This document shows, piece by piece, positions 12,619 to 25,750 of a DNA stretch of 64,000 nt. The notes beneath the pieces are model-generated. The model searched no databases. It saw only the letters and a program-made list of their open reading frames with translations, and was not told the DNA's origin. Made by a program: the position numbers and the translations under genes. The DNA is from Eretmocerus hayati. Taxonomy: Eukaryota > Arthropoda > Insecta > Hymenoptera > Aphelinidae. The stretch is taken from contig CM056742.1 of the NCBI GenBank assembly GCA_029851415.1, positions 150,293,121-150,357,120 on the forward strand, given 5' to 3'. Each line of letters starts with the position of its first letter. Positions within the stretch are counted from its first letter, which is position 1.

Positions 12619-14977
12619 AAAATATTTGGAATGAATGGCTTACTTTGAATATATTAATATTTTTGTAAGCTCATTCTTGACAACTGTAAAAATGATCATG
12701 AAACTTGGCACGTCCATCACGTGCTTATTGAGAGGCAATGCTAAGCTGTCGACCTAAGTGTCTAGGAAGTATGCGTTGAATTAAACTCCCTGATTTCGCT
12801 AATCGCCTGCTTGATTGAAAATCAGAGAACTGGTTACCTATATGGAAAGAGTCCCCTTCCCCCTAACAAATACCCCGATCAGACCACGCACACTTGGATC
12901 CGATCACAACTCGAGCCGTCGAGCCTCATCCCAGCCACGAACGGAACGCGTGTCAACAAGTGGTCCCAAGTCAAGTGTGCCCAAAGTGGACCGTATACAC
13001 ATATATGTGTATATATGTATACGCATATACGCATCAACGCATGACCAAATGCGGCGCAGCTTTCTCACAGCGTTATATGATAGTAACTATAAGGAATCCC
13101 ACATCCATTAGCATTTTAATTGCAAAAAATCTCCTCTATTTCGCAAGAAATTTCTATAATTAGCATTCTAATCTCAAATAATTTATTATATCTTGATAAA
13201 TTCTTTCAAGAGAGCTTTTCCGAGGGATTTAAAGAATCTAAACTCAAGTCCTGTTAGTAATATCTAATTGAATGGGATGAAATTTGATACAGTCAGTTTG
13301 AATATGATTGAAATGGAGTTCTTGTAGAAATTTCGATTTTTCCGAGAGATAAAACCATTCGAATGATGTTTCACGGATTTCAAAAAAATTTGGTATCAAC
13401 CAATTGATTTAGGATGCCGAAAAAAATGCCCTTTGATCATCGGAAGTGAGATAAATGAGTTGTAGAGGAAGATACGGGGAAAAATGAGTAGCAATGAAAA
13501 TGTTTTCATAAATTTTGAGTTATTTTTTTGAGAAAGCATCTTAAACTGATTTGAGGCATCTAAAGTGAGGTTTTTTCAACAGTATCTATCGTTTGGTTGA
13601 GACGGAATTTTGCTAAAATCGGTTTTTATATGATTAAATGGGAGTTTTCGGTGGTAATTTTGATTCTTTCGAGAAAAACTCTATTTGAATGATATTTTAC
13701 GAATTTCAAAAGAATTTGATATCAACCAATTGATTTAAAATGCCGGAAAAGTATGCCCTTAGATCATTGAAAGCGAGATAAACGAGTTGTAGAGAAAGAT
13801 ATGGGGAAAAATGCACATTAATCGAAAAATTCCCATATATTTTAAGTTATTCTCCTGAGAAAGCATCTTGGAGAGATTCGGGGTATCTACACTCAGAATT
13901 TTTCAACGATTTCTATCATTTGGTAGAGACGGAATTCCGATAAAATCGGTTTAAATGTGATTAATCTGGAGTTTTTGTCGAAAATTTCGATTTTTTCAGA
14001 ATTTCGAGTTCTATAGAGATCAAAAAGATATTCGGTATTAACCAATTGATAAATTATGCCGAAAAGAGTATACTTGAGGTTACCCAAATTCCCGTTAGAC
14101 TCTGTTAGAAAAAGATACTTATGTATTAAGACGAAATTTCATCAATTTTGCTCTCGAAAGCCCATGAATCAAATCTGAGTGGGAGGTGAGAGCTGCCAAA
14201 TCACTGGTCTCATCTTTGAGTGATACTCTACAACTCATAGAAAGGCAAAAATCGATCCACTGGAGTGTAAGAGAGAGAGAGCGCTGAGGAAAAAAAACAA
14301 CATGCATACACACATACACACACACACATGCAGAGAGTATGAGAGTTGAGTCTCTCATTGGTTTAGGGAGCTAGAAGGGGAGAAATTGTTACCTACAATC
14401 GATAGATTATGGCGAGAGGAGTGAAAAGATATAGGTCTTATCCAGATGGAAGGAGATTCTTAGAAGAAAATATTGGTTTGAATGGAAAATTGAGCAAAAA
14501 ATTTGCTGTGCCAAAAACAACCCCTTCTCTTTAGAGAAAGCAAAAGTGAGCACGCTATCATTTTCCTCGCAAGTTTTCACTAAATATTCATTTTCACCAA
14601 AATCGTATCTGATTTCGCCTTATTATGCAGCAATGCATTGTATTTCCGTATTTAAACCAGTGTAATTTCAGCCTTTGAGGGTCATCTTTTACGGTAGAGC
14701 TTCCAACTCCGACCCACTCAATTATTCTTCAACGTATCTTAACTCATTTTGTAGATATCGACAAGAGCTTGAAAATCAGCCGAAGTACGTTGGGTTTCGA
14801 ATCACCAGAGCTAATATATGCCATTTTCGAGGAGTATGAATAATTTCATTTTCTATAAATCACGCAGTCCTTTTTCTATGGCCAATCGAGGCCTCTCGAG
14901 TCTCTAACTCCCGCGCATCTTAGTATTTTCCAACGTACCTCAGCTCATTTTAAAACTAATCACAAAATCTTCACAAT
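12619..14977 (+). repeat. Left arm of a 2.36-kb inverted duplication
   Basis: This arm is mirrored at 18034-20392. Mirror coordinates sum to 33010 at every landmark checked from 12811 to 14358, so there is no net indel across that part, and the arms differ by only scattered bases. It contains a degenerate tandem array (13240-14110), a short CA tract near 14305-14330 and a 440-bp segment (14541-14977) that also occurs as a more diverged direct copy at 16125-16566. Open frames in it are identical in both arms but show no known domain; I treat them as non-coding. Confidence 0.85.
13240..14110 (+). repeat. Degenerate tandem repeat, unit about 315-330 bp
   Basis: The landmark ACCAATTGAT recurs at about 13398, 13726 and 14040, each inside a conserved context (TTCAAAA.AATTTG upstream, AAGCATCTT and GACGGAAT downstream). 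About two and a half units are present, diverged by many substitutions. The mirror array is at about 18900-19770. It resembles minisatellite or satellite-like DNA captured in an element. Confidence 0.65.
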
Positions 14978-15589
14978 CGACGTTGGATCTGATAAACCAA
15001 ACTAGGGATCCTAAACCAAAATAACCGTGAATATCGAGACACAAGTGTAAAAAATTTCACGATCTATCCACATACTTGTCTCCACAATCATACGATTGCT
15101 CGAACTTAACGGTGGTGCCTTCGCAGTGCTCCAATGGGTTCACTGTGTTTCTGTGTGTTCAATATTTTTATTGATTATGGAGGAGACTGTGGTGGATCGT
15201 GAGATTTTCGATAATAAATTTGAGTCTAATTATCCCATTACCCTTGAGAGCCTTTCTGAGTCTCACAAAGGTAATGGGATAATTAGACTAGGGGAAATCA
15301 CGGCCATCGCTGGGAAAATTATTCTGATGGGATAATTAGACTCAAATTTATTTTCGAAAATCTCACGATCCACCACAGTCTCCTCCATAATCAATAAAAA
15401 TATTGAACACACAGAAACACAGTGAACCCATTGGAGCACTGCGAAGGCACCACCGTTAAGTTCGAGCAATCGTATGATTGTGGAGACAAGTATGTGGATA
15501 GATCGTGAAATTTTTTACACTTGTGTCTCGATATTCACGGTTATTTTGGTTTAGGATCCCTAGTTTGGTTTATCAGATCCAACGTCGAT
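14976..15589. mobile_element. Foldback element with 260-bp arms
   Basis: The left arm 14976-15238 and the right arm 15328-15589 are inverted copies (mirror sum 30565), starting ATCGACGTTGGATCTGATAA. The 90-bp loop contains a third short copy of the inner arm end (15270-15289). It abuts the inner end of the 2.36-kb duplication exactly. No transposase is encoded; the frames at 15096 and 15469 are the same arm read from both sides. Confidence 0.75.
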
Positions 15590-16124
15590 GATGCGTGTAT
15601 GTGATTACATGGTATCGTTGAGCCGTGAGCGCGATACGTATCGAGTGTACCAATTTCATATTCGGCACATATTTACCTATCCGCGTGAGACGCCTTAGTC
15701 AGTTACGTAACTGGCTGATTTACCTATCTGGCTACGACAGATACACGCTGGAATACTCGCCGCTGCTCGCGCGCAAGGATTATCGAGAGCGCTCACACGA
15801 TTATACCCTCGTGGCGGACTCCTCGGTGAAATCTAACACAACACGTCTTTTCTCAAGACCCACGCGCTATACCACTAAGAAAATCACAAAGAGACTAAGC
15901 AGTTAAGCAGGGTAGGGTGGACCTTGTCAGGTATGGTCCCGAAATTATTTTCCCCCACTTTCTATAATACCAAATGATAGGGGAAGCAGAGGTACCAAAG
16001 TCGCCCCTGTTTTTTACGGCACCCTAGAAAACCTCTAAAAACGCTAAAAATCGATGTTCCTTCTATCACGTCGCATTCTGCACGGTGGTCCTGAAGCCGG
16101 AAAAAGGTGGACAAAAATGACGAA
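15590..16124. repeat. Spacer with a dispersed 40-bp repeat
   Basis: The 40-bp stretch 15700-15739 (CAGTTACGTAACTGGCTGAT and on) recurs in direct orientation at 20978-21017 with two substitutions, and similarity extends upstream (CCTATCCGCGTG). The rest of this spacer shows no gene. The two copies lie inside and outside the palindrome, so they belong to a separate repeat family. Confidence 0.55.
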
Positions 16125-16566
16125 ATCAAGTGAGCTCGCTATCATTTTCCTTGCAAGTTTCCACTGAAGAATTCATTTTCACCAAAATCGGATCTGCTTC
16201 CGCCTTATTATGCAGCAATGCATTGTATTTTCGCATTTAAACCAGTGTAATTTCAGCCTAATTTCAGCCTTTGAGGGTCATCTTAAGCCTCCAACTCCGA
16301 CCCACTCAATTATTCTTCAACGTATCTTAACTCATTTTGTAGATATCGACAAGAGCTTGAAAATCAGCCGAGGTACGTTGGGTTTCGAATCACCAGAGCT
16401 AATATATGCCATTTTCGAGGAGTATGAATAATTTCATTCTCCGAAATCACGCAGTCCTTTTTCTATGGCCAATCGAGGCCTCGCGAGTCTCTAACTCCCG
16501 CGCATCTTAGTATTTTCCAACGTACCTCAGCTCATTTTAAAACTAATCACAAAATCTTCACAATGA
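16125..16566 (+). repeat. Diverged direct copy of the 14541-14977 segment
   Basis: This segment shares long blocks with 14541-14977 (for example TTATTATGCAGCAATGCATT) but with substitutions and small indels, while 14541-14977 and its mirror in the right arm are almost identical. It therefore represents the older partner of the right-arm copy, and the outer arm is a later inverted duplication. Confidence 0.65.
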
Positions 16567-16790
16567 GTTGTGGTGCATTGAGTTTGAGTAGCTCAGGGGC
16601 AGAATTTTCTATGTGAATGAAACATGAATGTCGTTTTCCACAGACATTTTCAAGCATCCTCGAGCTTGAGATTCTAGTGCTTGTATTTCCGTATTCTCTC
16701 GTTCGGTTCACATCACCTTCAATTTAATCACAAAAAACTGTGAAACGAGCTGAGATGTATGAAAAAAAAATCTGGGAAATATGCATATTA

Positions 16791-17909
16791 GGGTGGGCCG
16801 AAAAAGGGCTTTTTTCGAAAACCGATACGCCCTAGCGTGAAAATATTGTGTTTGTACATGTAGATGTGAAAAAATTTTTGCTGGGCGCTGAGAAATGAGA
16901 TTTTAGGTCCCAGCAAGATCCATCAAGCTTTTATCAAAATTAACGCAGGTTTAAATGGGAATGTGCCTGATTCGGCACTTTTTTCTTCCTAACTTTGCTC
17001 GCATTTCTGGCGCATCTAAGCATTTTTCAACGTACTTTAGCTCATTTTGAAGCTTGTTCCAAAACCTCCAAAATGAGCCAAAGTACGTCCAATTTCGACT
17101 CACCCAAGCCAATCTATCTCAAATTTCCCAAAAAGTGATCATTATTGAAAATCCCAAAAATAGGGCGATTCTCCCTTCAAACTTTGCTTGTATTCCTAGT
17201 GCATCTGAATATCTTCCAACGTACTTTAGCTCATTTTGAAGCTTGTTCTAAAACTTACAAAATGAGCTAAGTTACGTCCAATTTCGACCGACCCGAGCCA
17301 ACCTATCTCAACTTTTCCATTTCGAGTTTTGAAAGGAGTGAGGCGGGAGGGGGAAGTCGCTTATTTTCGGATTTTTCAAAACTAATCACTTTTTAGAAAA
17401 ATTGAGATAGATTGGCTCGGGTTAGTCGACATTGGACGTACCTTAGCTCATTTTGTAGGTTTAAGAACAAGCTTTAAAATGAGCTAAAGTACGTTGGAAA
17501 ATATTCAGATGCACCAGAAGTACGAGCAAAGTTTAAAGGGAGAATCGCCCTACTTTTGGGATTTTCAATAATGATCACTTTTTGGGAAAGTTGAGATAGA
17601 TTGGCTCGGGTGAGTCGAAATTGGACGTACTTTAGCTCATTTTGTAGGTTTTGGAACGAGCTTCAAAATGAGCTAAAGTACGTTGAAAAATCTCCGGATG
17701 CGCCAGAAATGCAAGCAAAGTTAGCAAGAACAAAGGGTCGAATTAGGCACATTCCCATTTAAACCTGTGTTAATTTTGATAAAAGCTTGATGGCTCTTGC
17801 TGGGACCTAAAATCTCATTTCTCAGCGTCCAGCAAAATTTTTCCCACATATATATGTACAAACACAACATTTCCACGCTAGGGCGTAAGCCCTTTTTCGG
17901 CCCACCCTA
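16791..17909. mobile_element. hAT-like foldback MITE, 1.1 kb, with 8-bp target duplication
   Basis: The ends are inverted (TAGGGTGGGCCGAAAAAGGG at the left; its complement ends at 17909). The flanking octamer ATGCATAT is present exactly at 16783-16790 and 17910-17917. Arms are long (16791-17318 and 17396-17909) but diverged. An 8-bp duplication with a TAGGG terminus fits the hAT superfamily. Inside are several copies of a hairpin unit with GTACTTTAGCTCATTTTG. No ORF of transposase size is present. A relict of the same family lies at 60541-60840. Confidence 0.8.
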
Positions 17910-18033
17910 ATGCATATACACCGGAGTTGGAAACTCAAGAAGACCCAAACCTGTCTCTGGAAAACGACATTCAGGCTCCATTCACATGGAAAATTCTGCC
18001 CCTGAGCCACTCAAACTCAACGCTCCACAACTC

Positions 18034-20392
18034 ATTGTGAAGATTTTGTGATTAGTTTTAAAATGAGCTGAGGTACGTTGGAAAATACTAAGATGCGCGG
18101 GAGTTAGAGACTCGAGAGGCCTCGATTGGCCATAGAAAAAGGACTGCGTGATTTCAGAAAATGAAATTATTCATACTCCTCGAAAATGGCATATATTAGC
18201 TCTGGTGATTCGAAACCCAACGTACTTCGGCTGATTTTCAAGCTCTTGTCGATATCTACAAAATGAGTTAAGATACGTTGAAGAATAATTGAGTGGGTCG
18301 GAGTTGGAAGCTCTACCGTAAAAGATGACCCTCAAAGGCTGAAATTACACTGGTTTAAATACGGAAATACAATGCATTGCTGCATAATAAGGCGAAATCA
18401 GATACGATTTTGGTGAAAATGAATATTTAGTGAAAACTTGCGAGGAAAATGATAGCGTGCTCACTTTTGCTTTCTCTAAAGAGAAGGGGTTGTTTTTGGC
18501 ACAGCAAATTTTTTGCTCAATTTTCCATTCAAACCAATATTTTCTTCTAAGAATCTCCTTCCATCTGGATAAGACCTATATCTTTTCACTCTTCTCGCCA
18601 TAATCTATCGATTGTAGGTAACAATTTCTCCCCTTCTAGCTCCCTAAACCAATGAGAGACTCAACTCTCATACTCTCTGCATGTGTGTGTGTGTATGTGT
18701 GTATGCATGTTGTTTTTTTTCCTCAGCGCTCTCTCTCTCTTACACTCCAGTGGATCGATTTTTGCCTTTCTATGAGTTGTAGAGTATCACTCAAAGATGA
18801 GACCAGTGATTTGGCAGCTCTCACCTCCCACTCAGATTTGATTCATGGGCTTTCGAGAGCAAAATTGATGAAATTTCGTCTTAATACATAAGTATCTTTT
18901 TCTAACAGAGTCTAACGGGAATTTGGGTAACCTCAAGTATACTCTTTTCGGCATAATTTATCAATTGGTTAATACCGAATATCTTTTTGATCTCTATAGA
19001 ACTCGAAATTCTGAAAAAATCGAAATTTTCGACAAAAACTCCAGATTAATCACATTTAAACCGATTTTATCGGAATTCCGTCTCTACCAAATGATAGAAA
19101 TCGTTGAAAAATTCTGAGTGTAGATACCCCGAATCTCTCCAAGATGCTTTCTCAGGAGAATAACTTAAAATATATGGGAATTTTTCGATTAATGTGCATT
19201 TTTCCCCATATCTTTCTCTACAACTCGTTTATCTCGCTTTCAATGATCTAAGGGCATACTTTTCCGGCATTTTAAATCAATTGGTTGATATCAAATTCTT
19301 TTGAAATTCGTAAAATATCATTCAAATAGAGTTTTTCTCGAAAGAATCAAAATTACCACCGAAAACTCCCATTTAATCATATAAAAACCGATTTTAGCAA
19401 AATTCCGTCTCAACCAAACGATAGATACTGTTGAAAAAACCTCACTTTAGATGCCTCAAATCGGTTTAAGATGCTTTCTCAAAAAAATAACTCAAAATTT
19501 ATGAAAACATTTTCATTGCTACTCATTTTTCCCCGTATCTTCCTCTACAACTCATTTATCTCACTTCCGATGATCAAAGGGCATTTTTTTCGGCATCCTA
19601 AATCAATTGGTTGATACCAAATTTTTTTGAAATCCGTGAAACATCATTCGAATGGTTTTATCTCTCGGAAAAATCGAAATTTCTACAAGAACTCCATTTC
19701 AATCATATTCAAACTGACTGTATCAAATTTCATCCCATTCAATTAGATATTACTAACAGGACTTGAGTTTAGATTCTTTAAATCCCTCGGAAAAGCTCTC
19801 TTGAAAGAATTTATCAAGATATAATAAATTATTTGAGATTAGAATGCTAATTATAGAAATTTCTTGCGAAATAGAGGAGATTTTTTGCAATTAAAATGCT
19901 AATGGATGTGGGATTCCTTATAGTTACTATCATATAACGCTGTGAGAAAGCTGCGCCGCATTTGGTCATGCGTTGATGCGTATATGCGTATACATATATA
20001 CACATATATGTGTATACGGTCCACTTTGGGCACACTTGACTTGGGACCACTTGTTGACACGCGTTCCGTTCGTGGCTGGGATGAGGCTCGACGGCTCGAG
20101 TTGTGATCGGATCCAAGTGTGCGTGGTCTGATCGGGGTATTTGTTAGGGGGAAGGGGACTCTTTCCATATAGGTAACCAGTTCTCTGATTTTCAATCAAG
20201 CAGGCGATTAGCGAAATCAGGGAGTTTAATTCAACGCATACTTCCTAGACACTTAGGTCGACAGCTTAGCATTGCCTCTCAATAAGCACGTGATGGACGT
20301 GCCAAGTTTCATGATCATTTTTACAGTTGTCAAGAATGAGCTTACAAAAATATTAATATATTCAAAGTAAGCCATTCATTTCAAATATTTTT
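18034..20392 (-). repeat. Right arm of the 2.36-kb inverted duplication
   Basis: Mirror image of 12619-14977, with matched landmarks throughout. The arm includes the mirror of the tandem array (about 18900-19770). Because its inner end is continuous with the older foldback (17918-18470 pairs imperfectly with 16125-16782), this side is likely the source and the left arm the copy. Confidence 0.85.
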
Positions 20393-23092
20393 TTTTGTAT
20401 TAATCGGTAGTAACAACTTTCCGCTTTGACAACATGAGATTTTCACGTTTTTCGTAAATGACAGGAGAGATTTCCTGTCTCAAATGAGCCAAATCATGTC
20501 AAAAAGCTCGCAAAAAGTTGTTTCCGAACCGGAGAAAATCGATTAAACCACTTTGCAATAGACTTCCGTTCGGCAACATGATTTTTGGATCCAAAAGGGT
20601 CCTCCGGACAGAGTCCCGAAGGGACATTCCATTCGAATAATTTTTTCAGCGATGGCAATGATTCCGCCTAGTCTCGATGTGGAATCTATCCCCAAAAAGT
20701 GGAGGAAAATTCAAGTTGGGAATCCCAGAAAGAGCAAAACTCTTACCACTCTTCTCGGTTGTACGAGTCAATGAAAGTTGGTACTTAAAGTCACATTGTC
20801 TTAGAAAGGACCCAAGATGGTAAAAATTTTCGTATTCATGATTCCTACAAAAGATCTGTCAGATGCGCAACTGGCGGATGATTTCAGTCGGTTGCGTTAC
20901 CGACTAGACGGATAGGAATGAAATGTACGCGTTCACGCGGAGTTGCCTATCCGCGTGCCGTTACGCAACTGACTAGACAGTTACATAACTGGCTGATTTA
21001 CCTATCCGGCTACGACATATCCAAGAGTATGTGTATTTCTCGGCGAGTATCGATGAGCAACATGGCCCGGTGGCGCACGACACTCTATAGTCTATACTCC
21101 CCAACTATACTCACTCAATTTTGCAGTGCAATCTCAATGAAATTATTTCAAAATTTGCAGAAAAATTCCCCGCGCATGGCTCTACACAGCTATCCGTTCA
21201 AAATTGGTTGTTTATTAATTAATCATGGGATCGCTCATTATTGTTATATATTTTTGTATAAAAGGTCTTCGGGACCAATTAGTAAAATGGGTCCATGAAG
21301 TTAGCGGACAAGGTAAGAATCCCGTTAAACTCGATATTGCAATCGTTTGTTATAGCAAAACTAAGTATTTTATCATCAGTGACATTGGTTTGTTAAATTC
21401 TTGGTTTTTGAGTTAATCGCGAAAAAAGTTTGGCTACAGCGGACAAGCTCGAATCTTCATTTCCTTACCGACTAATGCCCTTAAAAATATTCTGTAAAGA
21501 GGGATCGGAGCAAAATCGTTTGGGGAGCTCTCGAGGAAATGGCTTCACGACACAGGACTGGAGACAGAGCGTGCTGTGGTGATATGCCGAGTCAGGCCGA
21601 GTGAGTCGAGGCTCAACCGCGCATCATAGTCGTCGACCAACGACCGCCAATTCTAATTGTCGTCGTCGCGCTCTTTTTTCTTATTGGTTTCCTGGATCAA
21701 CAATTATTCTGGACAAGCAGATTTTCAACCAGCCAGGATAGACAAAGATTCGGAGAAGTGTGATCCTGACTCGGTGGAAGGGACCATTCAGATTTCACAG
21801 GTTGGTAAAATTTTCACTTTTGTACCGTGCCACAATCTTTGCAAGACATCGTTTGAATAAGCCCTATCTTATATGTACTCGACGTGGAAATTTGAAATTT
21901 AGCTTATTTTGATGCAGCCGGCCCTCATTTTCTCGCGGTGCTTCGTTATTCGGAATAAAATGTTGAAAAACGCTATGGCATTTCGACAAATTGGCCTCAA
22001 ACTGAGAAAGTAATGTCCGCAAAACGATGCGTATTTCGAACATTACAGTCGGTCTGTAATATAGTGGCTATTAGTGGCAAATATTCAGTAAATTCGAGGA
22101 AAACATCAATAGTTCTCGCGCGCACTGTATATCATGGTTGAAGTGCCTGTAAATGTATTGGTAGTCGTTGTATGCGTACATTTCACAACTTTTCATTTCA
22201 AAATTAAGATGGGCTTATACGCGTGTGAGTCTCACGCGTGAGCAAAATCCTGATGACTGATAGTTCGCGCGCGCGCGATCGAACTCTCCCGATCAATGGC
22301 AGAATAAGATCATTTGGAATAAGATCATTTGGATCTCGATCACTGCGTTCATCGTATATGCATGTCTTATAGCCTATGTGCACTTCTGCACGGGGACCAA
22401 GATGACGACGAGTTTTCGTTCAATTACAGTAACTCATTTTTATCGATGATTGATAGAACTGTGCAGGCGAGCTGTCACTCGCGGTATGCTCTCGTCGACA
22501 ATCAAAATATTGACTTTTGCTTTTAGTATGGGGGGGGGGGGGAGGGTGGTCGCAGATACAAGCAGATCGTCGTTGTCGCAAATTGTGCGTGCGAATCGTC
22601 GCTCGGTCGGCCATAATATCGAGCTATGTGAAAATTGATCATAACATTAGACGAAAGAACGTAAAACCGTTAACGCGACTACTCTGAATTTTCGAGCGTC
22701 GAGTGCTGCATTTCGAACATTCACGGGTAATACCCGACGACGAGTTCCAAATGGTTTCTCGATCTTCTATTCCCTCTCCGCACATTGTTACAAGACATTC
22801 TCGTGCACCGTGTCAACGAGCCGCGATACTAATTAAACCCATGGGGTAATATCTAATAGGTAATTTATGAAATGCAAGCGCGGTGCATTCGATTTTGAGA
22901 TGAAGGGCTCGATTGCATTGTAGGTATAGCATTTGGTTAACGAATTTGAATTGAACAACACTCGGATGATGAATCAACGTTGGTCCTTCCATCATTCTAT
23001 GGCCAGGAAGAGTTTTTACAGAAAATCCCGCAACCACGACGTATTCGTGCGTTTTGCGTCTTTCGTGAATGTGAAATTCGTCTTGCTATTGA
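20393..23092. other. No gene recognised
   Basis: About 2.7 kb without a supportable exon. It holds the second copy of the 40-bp dispersed repeat (20978-21017), GC-dinucleotide runs near 22264-22280 and a 13-base G run near 22530. Open frames are short and lack domains. Confidence 0.5.
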
Positions 23093-24802
23093 GTACGTCC
23101 ATGTCAGATTCAAACGGTTTCTGCAACTATTTTTTCAGAATTCTCATACCATTCATTTCGATGTGGGGTATCAAAATAAGATATTTTCCATAGTTTGTAG
23201 GTCCAAAAATTTTTTTTGTCCCAGATAGGCCTACAAGAGTGAATTTACCGAAAAACTAAAAATTGAGACTATCCTACCGTATTTTGCTCGTAACTTTTAA
23301 TTGCTTCGACCAGTTTAGATTTTCCAAGAAGCATTCGAAAGCTGACTTCAAAACCTATGGATTAATCACTAACAAAATTTCTCCGAGATGTTATTTGGAC
23401 AGCCGGTAGGTGAAATACTCAAAAATCACGGATTGGCGTATAACTTTTTTGACGTAAATTTTAATTCTTTTATTCCATTTTTCTCCGATTTCTCTAGTGA
23501 TGAACTACGTGTATGAGAATTTCCAGTCATTAAAATCACTACTGGAACCTCCTAGAGCTCTTCTAGTGCGAAAAACAATCTCAAAAACTCGAAAAATGCG
23601 TTTTACCTCGTTCAACTCCCTTGGAGAACCTCGCAACTTATCCCATTGCGTTTGCGAGACTGTTTTACCTACCTCAAGAATCACTGTTCTGAGTATTTTT
23701 TTTTGAGTGTAACAGATGCTCAGATCCGTAGAAACTCATTTCGAAAGCAAATTTTCATTCAATAATTACCATCTCCTGCGCATGCGTTGTTCTCTACATC
23801 TTTGGAAGTATCTTCAATCGATCCCAGCCAACCGCAAAATTCTAAAAGTGTTCTAATGGAATTCTTAGATATAAATCTTAAAGAGTTCTAAAAGAGTTCT
23901 TATATGCGCCACCAAAATGAGTTCTGATAGTGTTCTTGAGATGTTCGGATGTTGCTCGAAAAGAGTTCCTTAGGGATTCTTCAGATCTTCGCAACATGTT
24001 CGAGAAGTGTTCTCTATAGACAGTCTTGAGATGTCCGAGATACGTCCTTTAAGTGCTCTCATAAGGATAGTCCTGCGAACATTTCGATATTCAAGGGTCA
24101 AAAATGTGCCAGCCCTAAATCTAACTTTCGGAGGTACGAAGATGTGTTTTTCGACTTTTTGAAACAGACAGAGTTTCGAATTAGCTCGCGCACGGGTATA
24201 AATATTTCCACTCATGGGCGCCATGAGAATAACATAGAGAGACGAGAGTAGATGGCACAGACCTGACATTTTGACACTAAATTTGGCCAAACAGTTCGAG
24301 CTACAGTCTTGAGGTTTTAGGGGATCCATTTGGCTGCCAGAAACTTTGAAAAGAACTGACTAGGACTTCTGGAATCTCGCGTCTACGGGTCGTGCAGTAG
24401 GACACGAAGCATAGACATAGAAATTTGGTAAAACTACATAGATGTTTTGCCGCAAACTACTCCCCGGGGTGTAAAAATCAATTTTTTCGATATTTTGGGT
24501 CACGGAAAGGTTGCGTCTGACGATTTATACTATAAGGGGAAATTATCGCGGGAAGGTCTGGAATGAGATAGATCCACTTTCAATGAGGAGAAATGAGTGA
24601 GTAAGAGTTCAAATAGAATTGCGTCACAAAAATGAGCATGCTCAGCGTTCACACAAAAAGAGGTATTTTGGCTCTTATAGCAGTAGGATTTGAATCACAA
24701 TCGGTACCATAGTATTTAATGTAATGTAAGTGTGCCTAATTTGCCCCCGCTACTTTTGTTTTGCTCGCCATTCTATAACTCGTCTTAATATTTTTCAACG
24801 TA

Positions 24803-25650
24803 CACTGAGAAAAGAAATTGAGCCGTTTTGGATGAATTTGAATATTCAACACAATACTGCTATCCTAACATTTATTCAAAATGAATAAATGTATAATCCC
24901 AAATTTGATAAATATTTATTAAATCTATGAGTGTATTTACTTGGTGATATTATTCATTCAACAGCAACCCATTCAAATGTCCCGCATTCCCAAAAAAATT
25001 AATATTGTTTAAGATGATGAGGAATTTCATTATTTCAATGAAATGAATATTTATTCATTTTGAAATGTGGTACAACAGTCGATCATAGGAAGATTATTCA
25101 CTTTAATTGAATATTTATTAAAATCTTTCGCTTGATTTCACGGATTATTAATTATCACTATTGATAAACTATCATCTTTACTCATATTATGAACATCTGA
25201 GAAATCGCTTAAATCATTATGAAAGTTTGATCTTTGGGATTCAATAAATAATGGTATTGAATAAATATTTATCCTGATTCACAGTACAAAATGAATGTTG
25301 TGATATGGCCTCTGATTGAATACGCATTGATTGAATTTCATGAGATAAATTATCAAATTTGGATTGATATTTATTCGATAAGATCTATTTGATTTGAAAG
25401 AATTGAAATATTAAATTTGATTACTCATCATGAAGGAATATCTCCGTTTCAATAAAATTTTTTTTGAATAGAATCAAGTTTTTTTGATCTTGTCAAATCA
25501 GAAATTGTGTGCATTTTCATTGTGGGCTTCAGTAAATATTCACTCGAAAATTCGAAACTTTATTCATTGAAGAGAAATGAGTTATCAAACCAATCAAATC
25601 TCCGATGAATAAATATATGTATTGGATTTTAGAAATTTTCCTTCTCAGTA
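24803..25650. mobile_element. AT-rich MITE with TA target duplication
   Basis: The left end is CACTGAGAAAAGAAATT and the right end is its approximate inverse (AAATTTTCCTTCTCAGTA). TA flanks at 24801-24802 and 25651-25652, together with the sequence joined across the element, rebuild a known local motif (CAACGTA ... TTTTGGCGGCTCATT), so it inserted inside a copy of the hairpin unit seen elsewhere. TA duplication suggests the Tc1/mariner group. The body is rich in AATAAATATTTATT words. Confidence 0.6.
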
Positions 25651-25750
25651 TATTTTGGCGGCTCATTCCAAAGCTTATTTCAAGACCTTCAAAATGAGCT
25701 AAGATACGTTTGTTTTTAAAAAAAAGTGGAGCCGATCTATCTTGATTTCT

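Noticed and set aside
12811..14358. Several ORFs that occur twice in the window with identical protein sequence
   Set aside because: They are the two mirror arms of the inverted duplication; none has a domain, and codon use looks non-coding.
15096..15469. Two opposite ORFs sharing MLELNGGAFAVLQWVHCVSV
   Set aside because: Both read the same arm of the 14976-15589 foldback; the pairing explains the identity.
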